Notes: generated by a model not told the origin, from the sequence alone. Shown: positions 1-8,664, counted from the stretch's first letter. The stretch is DNA of 64,000 nucleotides from Hyphomicrobiales bacterium (GCA_900466745.1 UBNE01000014.1:26207-90206), one strand, 5' to 3'. Numbers and translations: made by a program.

Positions 1-696
1 GTCTTCGAGCTCGGTTTCTTCCGCAGCGACGGCGCGGTGCGCCGCCTCGCCATCGAGACCGGCCGGCCCTCGCGCGAGCCAAAAGCGCTGCTCCGGCTCT
101 ATCGCGAGCGCATCGAGACGCTGGCCGATCCGCTCGATCCCGGTTTCGGCTTCGACGCGATCCGGCTCGCCGTGCCGCTCTGCGAGCCCCTCGGCACGCC
201 CCAGCACAGCCTCGATGGTCGTGCGGTCGAGGAGGAGGCGGTGGCCGATCTGGTCGACCGGCTCGCCACCCGTTTCGGTCGCGACCGGGTGCTGCGCTTC
301 GCGGCGCAGGACACGCACCATCCCGTCCGCGCCGCAAAGGCGCTCTCCGCCGCGGCGCCGCAGCCGGAGACGGCCTGGCCCGCGCCCGAGCCGCGCGAGC
401 CGCCGGCCCGCCCGCTCCAGCTTTTCGAGCCGCCGCAGCCGGTCGAGGCCATCGCGGAGGTGCCGGACGGGCCGCCGATCCGCTTCCGCTGGCGGCGCCT
501 CACGCACGATGTCGCCCGCGCCGAAGGGCCGGAGCGCATCGCTCCCGAATGGTGGCGCGACGGCTCGGACGAGCCGGTGCGCGACTACTACCGCGTCGAG
601 GATGCTGAAGGCCGCCGCTTCTGGCTCTACCGCATCGGCGTCTACGGGGTCGGCGCCGTCCCGCCGCGCTGGTTCCTGCACGGGCTCTTCGCATGA
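1..696 (+). CDS. imuB: ImuB, mutasome subunit (3' part only)
   Basis: This is the last 231 residues of ImuB, the Y-family-polymerase-like subunit of the ImuA-ImuB-DnaE2 mutasome. In other bacteria ImuB links the DnaE2 polymerase to the beta clamp during SOS translesion synthesis and has no polymerase activity itself. The frame is open from base 1, so the start and the polymerase-like core lie outside the window. The visible part shows the family's tail: a Pro/Arg-rich linker, the stretch LQLFEPPQPVEAIAEV, then the conserved end with YYRVEDAEGRRFWLYR and RWFLHGLFA. The stop overlaps the dnaE2 start (ATGA), so the two are translationally coupled. imuA should lie just upstream, outside the window, together with any LexA site. 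Confidence 0.9.
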   Translation, partial: VFELGFFRSDGAVRRLAIETGRPSREPKALLRLYRERIETLADPLDPGFGFDAIRLAVPLCEPLGTPQHSLDGRAVEEEAVADLVDRLATRFGRDRVLRFAAQDTHHPVRAAKALSAAAPQPETAWPAPEPREPPARPLQLFEPPQPVEAIAEVPDGPPIRFRWRRLTHDVARAEGPERIAPEWWRDGSDEPVRDYYRVEDAEGRRFWLYRIGVYGVGAVPPRWFLHGLFA

Positions 697-3600
697 ATCA
701 GATCGGAAACCTTTTCGCCGAACCCGTTGCCGCGACGCATTTTTCCTTCCTGCGCGGCGCCTCGCCGGGGCCGCATATGGTGCTGACGGCGCTGCTGCTC
801 GGCTATGCCGGCATCGGCATCGCCGACCGCAACACGGTGGCCGGCGTCGTGCGCGCCTGGGCGGCGCTCCGGCAATTGCGGGAGGACGGCCTGCCGGCGC
901 CCGACAAGGTCCGGGAAGGCGGCAGCCCCGGCGAATATGTCTGGGTCGAGAATGCCGACTTCGCCGCGCTGCCCTTCACCTCCGACCAGATGAAGGCGAT
1001 GGCGAAGCGCTTCAAGCTCGCCACCGGCGCCCGCCTCGTCTTCGCCGATGGCACGCCCGACATCGTCGTCTATCCGGCCAATCGCGACGGCTGGGGCCGG
1101 CTCTGCCGCCTGCTCAGCCACGGCAACCGCAAGGAGGACGTGAAGAAGGGCGAATGCCGGCTGGTCCTCGACGACCTCCTGAACGATGCCCGCGACCTGC
1201 TGCTGATCCCGCTGCCGGGCCGCAGGCTCGACGGCCTGCCGGCGCTGCTCGCCCGGCTCGACGAGGCCGCGCCCGGCGCGGTCTGGCTCGGCGCGACCAT
1301 GCATCGGCGCGGCGACGACCGCCGCCGCCTCGCGCGCCTGAAGAACATCGCCGCCGCGACCCGCACGCCGCTGATCGCGACCAATGACGCGCTCTACGAT
1401 TCCATCGGGCAGCGCGATCTGCAGGACGTGCTCACCTGCATCCGCGAAGGCGTCACCATCGAGCGGGCGGGGCGGCGGCTGGAGGCCAATGCCGAGCGCC
1501 ATCTCAAGCCGCCCCGGGAGATGGCCCGCCTCTTCCGCGACGCGCCCGAGGCCATTGCCGAGACGCAGGCCCTCTTCTCGCGCGTCGAGTTCGACCTCGG
1601 GCAATTGAAATACGAATACCCCGACGAGCCGATTCCGCCCGGCTGGAAGGATCAGGACTGGCTCGAGGAGCTGGTCCGTCGCTGCTGTCTGATCCGCTAC
1701 CCGGACGGCGTGCCGGAGAAGGTGCAGGGCTTGCTGAAGAAGGAGCTCGATCTGATCGCGAAGCTCGAATATGCCCGCTATTTCCTGACCATCCGCCAGA
1801 TCGTCGAATTCGCCGAGAGCAGGGGCATCCTCTGCCAGGGCCGCGGCTCGGCCGCCAATTCCGCCGTCTGCTACGTGCTCGGCATCACCGCCGTCGATCC
1901 CGCCGAGAACGACGTGCTGTTCGAGCGCTTCATCTCGACCGAGCGCAAGGAGCCGCCCGATATCGATGTCGATTTCGAGCATGAGCGGCGCGAGGAGGTG
2001 ATCCAGTGGATCTACGAATTCTATGGCCGCGAGCGGGCTGGCATCGCCGCGACGGTGATCCATTACCGGCCGCGCAGCGCCATCCGCGAGGTCGGCAAGG
2101 TGTTGGGTCTGACCGAGGACGTCACCGCCCGCATCGCCGACACGAATTGGGGGAGCTGGGGCAGCGAGATCGGCGACAACCGCGTCCGCCAGGCCGGTCT
2201 CGACCCGAAAAATCCGACGATCCGCCGCGCCGTCGACTTCGCCATCCGGCTATTGGGCTATCCGCGCCATCTCTCGCAGCATGTCGGCGGCTTCGTGCTC
2301 TCGCGCGGGCGCCTCGACGAGACGGTGCCGATCGGCAACGCCGCGATGGAGGACCGCACCTTCATCGAATGGGACCGCGACGACATCGACGCGGTCGGGC
2401 TGATGAAGGTCGATGTCCTGGCGCTCGGCATGCTGACCTGCATTCGCAAGGCGTTCGATCTGCTGCGCGAGCACGAAGGCATCGATTGGGGTCTTGCCGA
2501 TGTGCCGAAGGAGAACGACGCGACCTACGACATGCTCTGCGAGGGCAAGTCGCTCGGGGTCTTCCAGGTCGAGAGCCGAGCGCAGATGAATATGCTGCCG
2601 CGTCTCAAGCCCAATAAGTTTTATGACCTCGTCATCCAGGTCGCGATCGTCCGGCCCGGCCCGATCCAGGGCAACATGGTGCATCCCTATCTGAAGCGGC
2701 GGGCGGGGATCGAAAAGGTGACCTTTCCTGCTCCATCGCCAGAGCATGGGCCGGAAGACGAACTCCATCACGTACTGGAGAAAACTGAAGGCGTTCCGCT
2801 CTTTCAGGAACAGGCGATGCGGCTCGCCATGGTCGCTGCCAAATTCTCCGACATCGAAGCCAACGGCCTGCGCAAGGCGATGGCGACCTTCCGCAATGCC
2901 GGCACCATCGGCGATTACGAGGCGATGATGGTCGAGCGCATGGTCGCGCGGGGTTATGAGCGCGATTTCGCCCAGCGCTGCTTCGAGCAGATCAAGGGTT
3001 TCGGCAGCTACGGCTTCCCGGAGAGCCACGCCGCCTCCTTCGCCAAGCTGGTCTACATCTCCTCCTATCTGAAGCGCTGGCATCCGGCCGCCTTCGCCTG
3101 CGCGCTGCTGAACGCGCAGCCGATGGGTTTCTACGCCCCCGCCCAGATCGTGCGGGAGGCGCAGGAGAACGGCGGCGTCGAGCCGAGGCCGGTCGATGTG
3201 AATGTGAGCGGCTGGGACAACGGGCTGGAAGCGGTCGGGCACTTTGAAGAAAACGGCTCAGTCATCCCGGGCGACCGAAGGGAGACCCGGGATCCATGCC
3301 GGAGCATTTCCGAAAGAATCGCGGAGAACCCTCTCCCGGAGGGAGAGGGCAGGGTGAGGGGTAGGCCGTTGGACGATGTCGCGAGACCTCACCGCTGCGA
3401 CGCCGCAGGGGCGCACCTCGCTGGTCGAACGGCCAGCACCTCACCCCTGCCCCTCTCCTTACAGGAGAGGGGTTCTAGAGCATTTTCGAGCGAAGTGGAC
3501 ACCGGTTCGCGTGAAGAAAATGCGTTAAAACAACGGCCTAGAGCAATTCCGCGATTCGAAGAATTGCGGAATTGCTCTACCGGAGTGTCTGCTGGAAAGG

Positions 3601-4448
3601 GATCAGACGAACCGAAGCAGAAACACCCCTTCGCGCTGCGTCTCGGCTTCCGCCAGATCGACGGCTTCAAGGAGGATTGGGGCAAGGCGATCGCAAAGGC
3701 GCGGGATGCCGGCGGCCCCTATCGCGATGTCGAGGAACTGATGCGCCGCGCCGGCCTTCCGGCCCACGCCCTGCGCCTGCTCGCCGATGCCGACGCCTTC
3801 CGCTCGCTCGGGCTGGATCGGCGCGAGGCGCTCTGGGCCGTGCGCCGCCTGCCGGACGACGCGGCGCTGCCGCTCTTCCAGGCCGCGCAGGCCCGCGAGC
3901 TGGGGCGGGAGCCGGCGATGGCGCTGCCGGCCATGCCGCTCTCCGAGCACATCGTCGCCGACTACCAGACGGTCCGCCTCTCGCTGAAGGGCCATCCGAT
4001 GCAGCTCCTGCGCCCGCGCTTCCGCCGCGAGGGCGTGCTGAGCTGCGCCGAGACCGAAGGGAGGGCCGATGCCGCCTTCGTCCGCACGGCCGGAATCGTG
4101 CTGGTGCGCCAGCGGCCGGGCAACGGCAACGCCATCTTCGTCACGCTGGAGGACGAGACCGGCATCGCCAATGTCGTGATCTGGGCGCGGCTGTTCGAGC
4201 GCTTCCGCCGCGAGGTGATGGGCGCGCGTTTGATGCTGGTCGAGGGCCGCGTGCAGAAGAGCCCCGAAGGCGTGGTGCATCTGATGGCCCAGCGCATCCT
4301 CGACCGCTCGCCCGATCTGCTGTCGCTGTCGGACACGCATCGCGCCGAGGTTCCCCTGCCCGTCGACGAATTGAAGAACCCGCCGCTGCCGCGCCACCGT
4401 CACCCGCGCAATGTCCGCATCCTGCCGAAATCGCGGGATTTCCATTGA
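693..4448 (+). CDS. dnaE2: DnaE2, error-prone DNA polymerase III alpha subunit, with in-frame repeat insertion
   Basis: Catalytic polymerase of the ImuA-ImuB-DnaE2 SOS mutasome (C-family polymerase). The PHP domain is at the N terminus (THFSFLRGASPGPHMVL). Palm acidic residues are in PDIDVDF (D423, D425) and KVDVLALGM (D574). The fingers run to about residue 850, the helix-hairpin-helix region restarts at FALRLGFRQIDGF (about 980), and an OB fold lies near residues 1110-1200. The start overlaps the imuB stop. At 1251 residues the protein is about 115-120 residues longer than I expect for DnaE2. The excess is a block around residues 856-973 encoded by intergenic repeat DNA (3258-3610), which keeps the frame open. 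It falls between the fingers and the helix-hairpin-helix domain, so the polymerase may still work, but this is untested. Confidence 0.95.
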   Translation: MNQIGNLFAEPVAATHFSFLRGASPGPHMVLTALLLGYAGIGIADRNTVAGVVRAWAALRQLREDGLPAPDKVREGGSPGEYVWVENADFAALPFTSDQMKAMAKRFKLATGARLVFADGTPDIVVYPANRDGWGRLCRLLSHGNRKEDVKKGECRLVLDDLLNDARDLLLIPLPGRRLDGLPALLARLDEAAPGAVWLGATMHRRGDDRRRLARLKNIAAATRTPLIATNDALYDSIGQRDLQDVLTCIREGVTIERAGRRLEANAERHLKPPREMARLFRDAPEAIAETQALFSRVEFDLGQLKYEYPDEPIPPGWKDQDWLEELVRRCCLIRYPDGVPEKVQGLLKKELDLIAKLEYARYFLTIRQIVEFAESRGILCQGRGSAANSAVCYVLGITAVDPAENDVLFERFISTERKEPPDIDVDFEHERREEVIQWIYEFYGRERAGIAATVIHYRPRSAIREVGKVLGLTEDVTARIADTNWGSWGSEIGDNRVRQAGLDPKNPTIRRAVDFAIRLLGYPRHLSQHVGGFVLSRGRLDETVPIGNAAMEDRTFIEWDRDDIDAVGLMKVDVLALGMLTCIRKAFDLLREHEGIDWGLADVPKENDATYDMLCEGKSLGVFQVESRAQMNMLPRLKPNKFYDLVIQVAIVRPGPIQGNMVHPYLKRRAGIEKVTFPAPSPEHGPEDELHHVLEKTEGVPLFQEQAMRLAMVAAKFSDIEANGLRKAMATFRNAGTIGDYEAMMVERMVARGYERDFAQRCFEQIKGFGSYGFPESHAASFAKLVYISSYLKRWHPAAFACALLNAQPMGFYAPAQIVREAQENGGVEPRPVDVNVSGWDNGLEAVGHFEENGSVIPGDRRETRDPCRSISERIAENPLPEGEGRVRGRPLDDVARPHRCDAAGAHLAGRTASTSPLPLSLQERGSRAFSSEVDTGSREENALKQRPRAIPRFEELRNCSTGVSAGKGSDEPKQKHPFALRLGFRQIDGFKEDWGKAIAKARDAGGPYRDVEELMRRAGLPAHALRLLADADAFRSLGLDRREALWAVRRLPDDAALPLFQAAQARELGREPAMALPAMPLSEHIVADYQTVRLSLKGHPMQLLRPRFRREGVLSCAETEGRADAAFVRTAGIVLVRQRPGNGNAIFVTLEDETGIANVVIWARLFERFRREVMGARLMLVEGRVQKSPEGVVHLMAQRILDRSPDLLSLSDTHRAEVPLPVDELKNPPLPRHRHPRNVRILPKSRDFH
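3258..3610. repeat. Composite repeat block inserted in dnaE2
   Basis: Four kinds of intergenic palindromic sequence lie end to end inside the coding sequence. First, half of the GTCATCCCGGG family (3261-3310). Second, a long imperfect inverted repeat with CCCTCTCC/GGAGAGGG hairpins at 3329-3349 and 3450-3472. Third, a GCATTTTC/GAAAATGC stem (3480-3523). Fourth, a perfect 12-bp stem GAGCAATTCCGC/GCGGAATTGCTC (3541-3577). None resembles polymerase sequence, and the first kind recurs between genes elsewhere in the window. No intein or intron motif is visible. Confidence 0.8.
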
Positions 4449-4491
4449 AGGGGGCGACCGTCCGGCTGTTGCTACTTCCGTTATCTTCCGG

Positions 4492-4600
4492 GTCATCCCG
4501 GGCGACCGGAGGGAGAGCCGGGATCGATGCCTGAGCCTCGACCGAAGGCGCTCAGGCATGGATCCCGGATCGGCGCGACTTGGCCGCTTGTCCGGGATGA
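4492..4600. repeat. Palindromic repeat, family A
   Basis: Full family A element with GTCATCCCGGGC at the left end, a central CTGAGC...GCTCAGGCATGGATCCCGG hairpin and TCCGGGATGA at the right end. It begins 43 bp after the dnaE2 stop. The right terminal C of the usual ATGAC is lost. The rest of the 326 bp gap to cysH holds only the cysH leader. Confidence 0.75.
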
Positions 4601-4744
4601 GGGCGGGGATGTTGCGGCAGGGCCTCATTCAGGCGCGCCGCGCAGGCGCGTCCGTCAAAACAAACTTCTCCAATGGAAGTGAAATAAGAAAAAACCGGCT
4701 ACCTCATGTTAATTGCGCCTTCGCCCTCCTGGGTATAACTGCTT

Positions 4745-4762
4745 TGTTCGATTTACCGAACA
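4745..4762. promoter_or_regulatory. Inverted repeat upstream of cysH, possible operator
   Basis: TGTTCG and CGAACA form a perfect inverted repeat with a 6-nt spacer, ending 12 bp before the cysH start codon. It lies in a locally AT-rich stretch that stands out from the GC-rich surroundings. The position suits a repressor or activator of the cys operon. No regulator gene is nearby to identify the protein. Confidence 0.4.
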
Positions 4763-4774
4763 GAAGCCAGGTCC

Positions 4775-5599
4775 ATGGCGCTCAGCTCCGGCCCCGACGA
4801 AACGCCGCCCGCTCCTCCGCACAGCGCGGCGCTGGCGCGTCGTGCGGACGGGCTCGACACGGCGTTCGGCGGGGCGGACGTCGCGGACCGCCTCGCCGGC
4901 CTCGTCGCGCAAGCGGTCGGCCCCGTCGTCTTCACCACCTCCTTCGGCCTCGAAGACCAGGTGCTCACCCATCTCATCGCCGGCGCGAAACTGCCCGTCA
5001 CCTTCGCCACGCTCGACACCGGCCGGCTGTTCCCGGAGGTCTATGCGCTCTGGCAGGAGACCGAGGAGCGCTATGGCATTCTGATCCGCCCCTATTATCC
5101 GCGCCATGAGGCGGTCGAGCTCTATGTCCGCCGGAACGGCGTCAACGGCTTCTACGGCTCGCGGGAGGCCCGCAAAGCCTGCTGCGACATCCGCAAGGTC
5201 GAGCCTCTCGGCCGGGCGCTCGCCGGGGCGGATCTCTGGCTCACCGGCCTGCGCGCCGACCAGTCGGCCGCGCGCGGCGGCGTCAGGCTGGCCGAGGCCG
5301 ATGCGGGCCGCGGCCTCGTCAAGGCGAGCCCGCTGTTCGACTGGACGCGCGAGCGGGCGCTGGCCTTCGCGCAGCGCAACGCCGTGCCGATCAATCCTCT
5401 GCACGCGCGGGGCTTCGTCTCGATCGGCTGCCAGCCCTGCACCCGCGCCATCCGCCCGGGCGAGCCCGAGCGGGCCGGGCGCTGGTGGTGGGAGGACGAT
5501 GCCGCCCGGGAATGCGGCCTGCATGTCGGACCGGACGGAAGGCTGGTGCGCAGCAAGCCGCCCCTGCGGGAAGCTCCGCCGGCGGAGGCGCTGGCATGA
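4775..5599 (+). CDS. cysH: Adenylyl-sulfate (APS) reductase
   Basis: Reduces activated sulfate to sulfite in assimilatory sulfate reduction. The 274-residue protein has the PP-loop substrate domain ([11 protein letters not shown], about 54-64). It also has two cysteine pairs, CC at 136-137 and CQPC at 219-222, which in this family ligate a [4Fe-4S] cluster and mark APS rather than PAPS reductases. That fits the absence of an APS kinase gene or CysC domain in this operon. The gene is first of cysH-cysD-cysN and its stop overlaps the cysD start. The catalytic C-terminal Cys-containing tail is probably the ECGLH near residue 246. The start is the first ATG after an AT-rich leader. Confidence 0.92.
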   Translation: MALSSGPDETPPAPPHSAALARRADGLDTAFGGADVADRLAGLVAQAVGPVVFTTSFGLEDQVLTHLIAGAKLPVTFATLDTGRLFPEVYALWQETEERYGILIRPYYPRHEAVELYVRRNGVNGFYGSREARKACCDIRKVEPLGRALAGADLWLTGLRADQSAARGGVRLAEADAGRGLVKASPLFDWTRERALAFAQRNAVPINPLHARGFVSIGCQPCTRAIRPGEPERAGRWWWEDDAARECGLHVGPDGRLVRSKPPLREAPPAEALA

Positions 5600-6498
5600 T
5601 CCAGCTCAGCCATCTCCAGAAGCTCGAGGCGGAAGCGATCTTCATCATCCGCGAGGTGGTGGCGACCTGCGACAAGCCGGTGCTGCTCTATTCGATCGGC
5701 AAGGATTCCGCCGTCCTGCTGCATCTGGCGATGAAGGCCTTCTCTCCGGCCAAGCCGCCTTTCCCGCTGCTCCATGTCGACACGACCTGGAAGTTCCGCG
5801 ACATGATCGCCTTCCGCGACGAGACGGCGAAGCGGCTCGGGCTCGACCTGATCGTCCATATCAACCAGGAGGGCGTGAAGGCGGGCATCAACCCCTTCGC
5901 CTCGGGCTCGCGCATCCATACCGACGTGATGAAGACGCAAGGGCTGAAGCAGGCGCTCGACCTCCACAAATTCGACGCCGCCTTCGGCGGCGCCCGCCGC
6001 GACGAGGAGAAGAGCCGGGCCAAGGAGCGCGTCTTCTCGCTGCGGAGCCCCGAGCATCGCTGGGACCCGAAGAACCAGCGTCCCGAGCCCTGGCAGCTCT
6101 TCAACACCCGCAAGCATCGCGGCGAGAGCTTCCGTGTGTTTCCGCTCTCCAACTGGACCGAGCGCGACGTCTGGGACTACATCGCGCTGGAGAACATCCC
6201 GGTCGTGCCGCTCTATTTCGCCGCCCCGCGCCCGGTGGTGCGGCGCGACGGCGCCTGGATCATGCGCGACGACGAGCGCCTGGAACTCCTCCCCGGCGAG
6301 ACGGTCGAGACCCGGATGGTCCGCTTCCGCACGCTGGGCTGCTATCCGCTGACCGGTGCCGTCGAGAGCGAGGCGGCGAGCCTCACCGACATCATCGCCG
6401 AGATGCGCTCCTCCCGATCCTCCGAGCGGCAGGGCCGCGTCATCGACCATGACGGGGCGGGCTCGATGGAGCAGAAGAAGCAGGAAGGCTATTTCTGA
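5596..6498 (+). CDS. cysD: Sulfate adenylyltransferase subunit 2 (CysD)
   Basis: Small catalytic subunit of ATP sulfurylase, which makes APS from ATP and sulfate. It works with the GTPase subunit CysN encoded next. The start at [14 protein letters not shown] overlaps the cysH stop (ATGA) and gives 300 residues, the usual length. The PP-loop [13 protein letters not shown] lies near residues 33-45. The characteristic [16 protein letters not shown] stretch and the C-terminal end [10 protein letters not shown] are present. An in-frame upstream start would overlap cysH by more than 100 bp and is not needed. Confidence 0.96.
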   Translation: MIQLSHLQKLEAEAIFIIREVVATCDKPVLLYSIGKDSAVLLHLAMKAFSPAKPPFPLLHVDTTWKFRDMIAFRDETAKRLGLDLIVHINQEGVKAGINPFASGSRIHTDVMKTQGLKQALDLHKFDAAFGGARRDEEKSRAKERVFSLRSPEHRWDPKNQRPEPWQLFNTRKHRGESFRVFPLSNWTERDVWDYIALENIPVVPLYFAAPRPVVRRDGAWIMRDDERLELLPGETVETRMVRFRTLGCYPLTGAVESEAASLTDIIAEMRSSRSSERQGRVIDHDGAGSMEQKKQEGYF

Positions 6499-8153
6499 TG
6501 GGCTTTGCCGTCGCCGGGAGTCTGGCCAGGAAGATACCGATCAGGAAGGCGAAGCCGGCGCCGAACCTTCTCCCTGCCAACGATACGCCAGGCAGCAGCG
6601 AAACCGGCCAGCATTCGCTCCTGCGCTTCATCACCTGCGGTTCGGTCGATGACGGCAAGTCGACGCTGATCGGGCGCATGCTCTACGAGGCCGGCGCGAT
6701 CTTCGACGACCAGCTCGACGCGCTCGACAGCGATTCCCGCAAATTCGGCACGCAAGGGGCGAAGCCCGATTTCGCGCTGCTGGTCGACGGCCTCTCGGCC
6801 GAGCGCGAGCAGGGCATCACCATCGATGTCGCCTATCGCTATTTCGCCACCGAGACGCGCAGCTTCATCGTTGCCGACACGCCCGGCCACGAGCAGTATA
6901 CCCGCAACATGGCGACCGGCGCCTCCACCGCCGACCTCGCCGTCATCCTGATCGATGCGCGCAAGGGCCTGCTGCCGCAGACGCGCCGCCATTCCTTCAT
7001 CGTCTCGCTGGTCGGCGTCCGCCACGTCGTCGTCGCGATCAACAAGATGGACCTCGTCGGCTATGACGAGGCCGTCTTCGAGCGGATCGCGGGCGAGTAT
7101 CGCGCGGCGGTGCGGAGCCTGGGTTTCGCCTCGATCCGCTTCGTGCCGGTCTCGGCCCGCGACGGCGAGAACGTCATGCGGCCCTCGGCGCTGATGCCCT
7201 GGTATGACGGCCCGGCGCTGCTGCCCTATCTCGAAAGCGTCGCGGTCAGCCGCGCCGGGGGCGGCGAGGAGGGCTTCGTCCTGCCGGTGCAATGGGTCAA
7301 CCGTCCCGATCTCGACTTCCGCGGTTATGCCGGCACCCCCGTCGCCGGCCGCGCCCGCATCGGCGACCCGGTCGTGGCGCTGCCCTCCGGCCGCGCGAGC
7401 CGCATCGCCCGGCTGATCGGTGCGGGGGGCGAGGCGAGCCAGATCGCGGCCGGGCAGGCGGCGACCGTGACGCTGGAGGACGACATCGACATCTCGCGCG
7501 GCGACGTCATCGCCGCCGCCGGCACGGCGCTCCCAGTGAGCCGCGGCCTGAAGGCACGCCTGCTCTGGACCGGCGCGCGCGCCATGCTGGAGGGCTCGCA
7601 GTTCCTGCTGAAGCTCGGGACGCAGAGCGCCAACGCCACGGTCGAGACGCTGCATCACAGCATCGACATCGAGGGCTTCCGGCCGCTGCCGGCGCAGAGC
7701 CTGCGCATGAACGGCATCGGCCTCGTCACGCTCCGGCTCGACCGGCCGCTGGTATCCTTGCCCTACAGGCGCAGCCACGAGCTTGGCGGCTTCATCCTGA
7801 TCGACCGGATCAGCAACGAGACGGTCGCCTTCGGCTTCGTCGAGCCCGGCGCGGGCGAGGCCCGGCAGGCCGTGGGCGAGGGCAGCGCGCTGGCGCGGGC
7901 GAAGCGCGGCCTGATCCGCATCGTCGGCCGGCGCGGCACGCCGGACCGCCGGGCCTGGCTCGCCGCGCTGAGCTGGCGCGTGCTCAGCACGGCCGGGCTG
8001 TTCGCGGCCGCCTTCGCCCTGACGGCGAACGCCCCGGCCTCGCTCGGGCTCGCCTTCGGCGACATCCTGCTGCGGCCGGGCCTGCGGGCGCTGCATATGC
8101 GGCTCTGGCGCAAGGCGCCGGTTGGAGCGCTGCAGGACGGCGCGGGGATTTGA
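6498..8153 (+). CDS. cysN: Sulfate adenylyltransferase subunit 1 (CysN) fused to a DUF2061 domain
   Basis: GTPase subunit of ATP sulfurylase. GTP motifs are GSVDDGKST (48-56), DTPGHEQYTRNM and NKMD, followed by the EF-Tu-like beta-barrel domains. The start shares one base with the cysD stop. The 551-residue protein is longer than an ordinary CysN (about 470-480). The extra C terminus (about 473-545) is not an APS kinase. It carries ALSWRVLSTAGLFAAAFALT, a hydrophobic helix, and LRALHMRLWRKA, which match DUF2061, a small predicted membrane domain often found with sulfate-assimilation genes. The domain could anchor the sulfurylase to the membrane. That role is inference. Confidence 0.93.
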   Translation: MGFAVAGSLARKIPIRKAKPAPNLLPANDTPGSSETGQHSLLRFITCGSVDDGKSTLIGRMLYEAGAIFDDQLDALDSDSRKFGTQGAKPDFALLVDGLSAEREQGITIDVAYRYFATETRSFIVADTPGHEQYTRNMATGASTADLAVILIDARKGLLPQTRRHSFIVSLVGVRHVVVAINKMDLVGYDEAVFERIAGEYRAAVRSLGFASIRFVPVSARDGENVMRPSALMPWYDGPALLPYLESVAVSRAGGGEEGFVLPVQWVNRPDLDFRGYAGTPVAGRARIGDPVVALPSGRASRIARLIGAGGEASQIAAGQAATVTLEDDIDISRGDVIAAAGTALPVSRGLKARLLWTGARAMLEGSQFLLKLGTQSANATVETLHHSIDIEGFRPLPAQSLRMNGIGLVTLRLDRPLVSLPYRRSHELGGFILIDRISNETVAFGFVEPGAGEARQAVGEGSALARAKRGLIRIVGRRGTPDRRAWLAALSWRVLSTAGLFAAAFALTANAPASLGLAFGDILLRPGLRALHMRLWRKAPVGALQDGAGI

Positions 8154-8176
8154 GGGCGACCGGCTCGTCTTTCCTT

Positions 8177-8219
8177 GTCATTCCGGGGCGCGCCATCGGC
8201 GCGAACCCGGACAACAGGG
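8177..8219. repeat. Half copy of palindromic repeat family B
   Basis: GTCATTCCGGGGCGCGCC followed by GGCGCGAACCCGG is the left arm of the family B element seen complete at 23532, 40044 and 46807. It starts 23 bp after the cysN stop, and the right arm is missing. Confidence 0.55.
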
Positions 8220-8241
8220 CTCCGGCGTTATCTCGGCGACC

Positions 8242-8257
8242 GCGCGCTATAGCGCGC
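8242..8257. other. Perfect 16-bp palindrome between convergent genes
   Basis: GCGCGCTATAGCGCGC reads the same on both strands. It sits at the very end of the Rid gene, where cysN and the aromatic operon converge. There is no U-rich tail, so it is a weak terminator candidate at best. Confidence 0.35.
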
Positions 8258-8664
8258 TAGCCTCCGACCACCGCCGTCGCCTCGATCTCCAGCAAGGCTT
8301 CCGGCTCGACCAGCGCCGTCACCGCGACCACCGCCATCGCCGGGAAATGCCGGCCGAAGACCTCGCGATAGATCGGCCCCATGGCGCCCAGGCTGGCGCG
8401 ATAGGCCGCGATGTCGGTGACGTACCAGGTCATCCGCACGATGTCCTCGACGCGCCCGCCGCCGGCCTCGACCACCGCCCTGACATTGAGGAAGGTCTGG
8501 CGGAGCTGGCCGATGAAGCCCGGCGCGAAGACGCCCTCGGCGTTCCAGCCGACGAGCCCGCCCGTCACCAGCACGCGGCCTTCCGCCACCATGCCGTTGG
8601 CATAGCCGCGCGGCTGCGGCCAGCCCTCGGGCAGGATGGCGCGGGATTGCGGATGGTCGGACAT
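8257..8664 (-). CDS. Rid (YjgF/YER057c) family protein, last gene of aromatic-CoA operon
   Basis: A 135-residue Rid-superfamily protein. RidA members hydrolyse reactive enamine/imine intermediates to ketones and ammonia. The fold signature is present (VLVTGGLVGWNAEGVF, QTFLNVRAVVEAGGG, MTWYVTDIAAYRA). However, the place of the catalytic arginine in canonical RidA (P-x-R-S/T) reads FPAMAVVAVTALVEP, so Arg is absent. It may be one of the other Rid subgroups with a different activity. It follows the CoA ligase by 48 bp on the same strand. In that position it could act on the enamine-containing product of 2-aminobenzoyl-CoA dearomatisation. That assignment is inference from context. Confidence 0.85.
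   Translation of the reverse strand: MSDHPQSRAILPEGWPQPRGYANGMVAEGRVLVTGGLVGWNAEGVFAPGFIGQLRQTFLNVRAVVEAGGGRVEDIVRMTWYVTDIAAYRASLGAMGPIYREVFGRHFPAMAVVAVTALVEPEALLEIEATAVVGG

Noticed and set aside
642..2063. Long minus-strand frame opposite dnaE2
   Set aside because: A GC-rich shadow of the real gene. Its translation has no domain and is dominated by low-complexity residues.
3258..3610. Intein or group I/II intron in dnaE2
   Set aside because: No Cys/Ser start, no His-Asn end, no endonuclease or intron features; the DNA consists of palindromic repeats.
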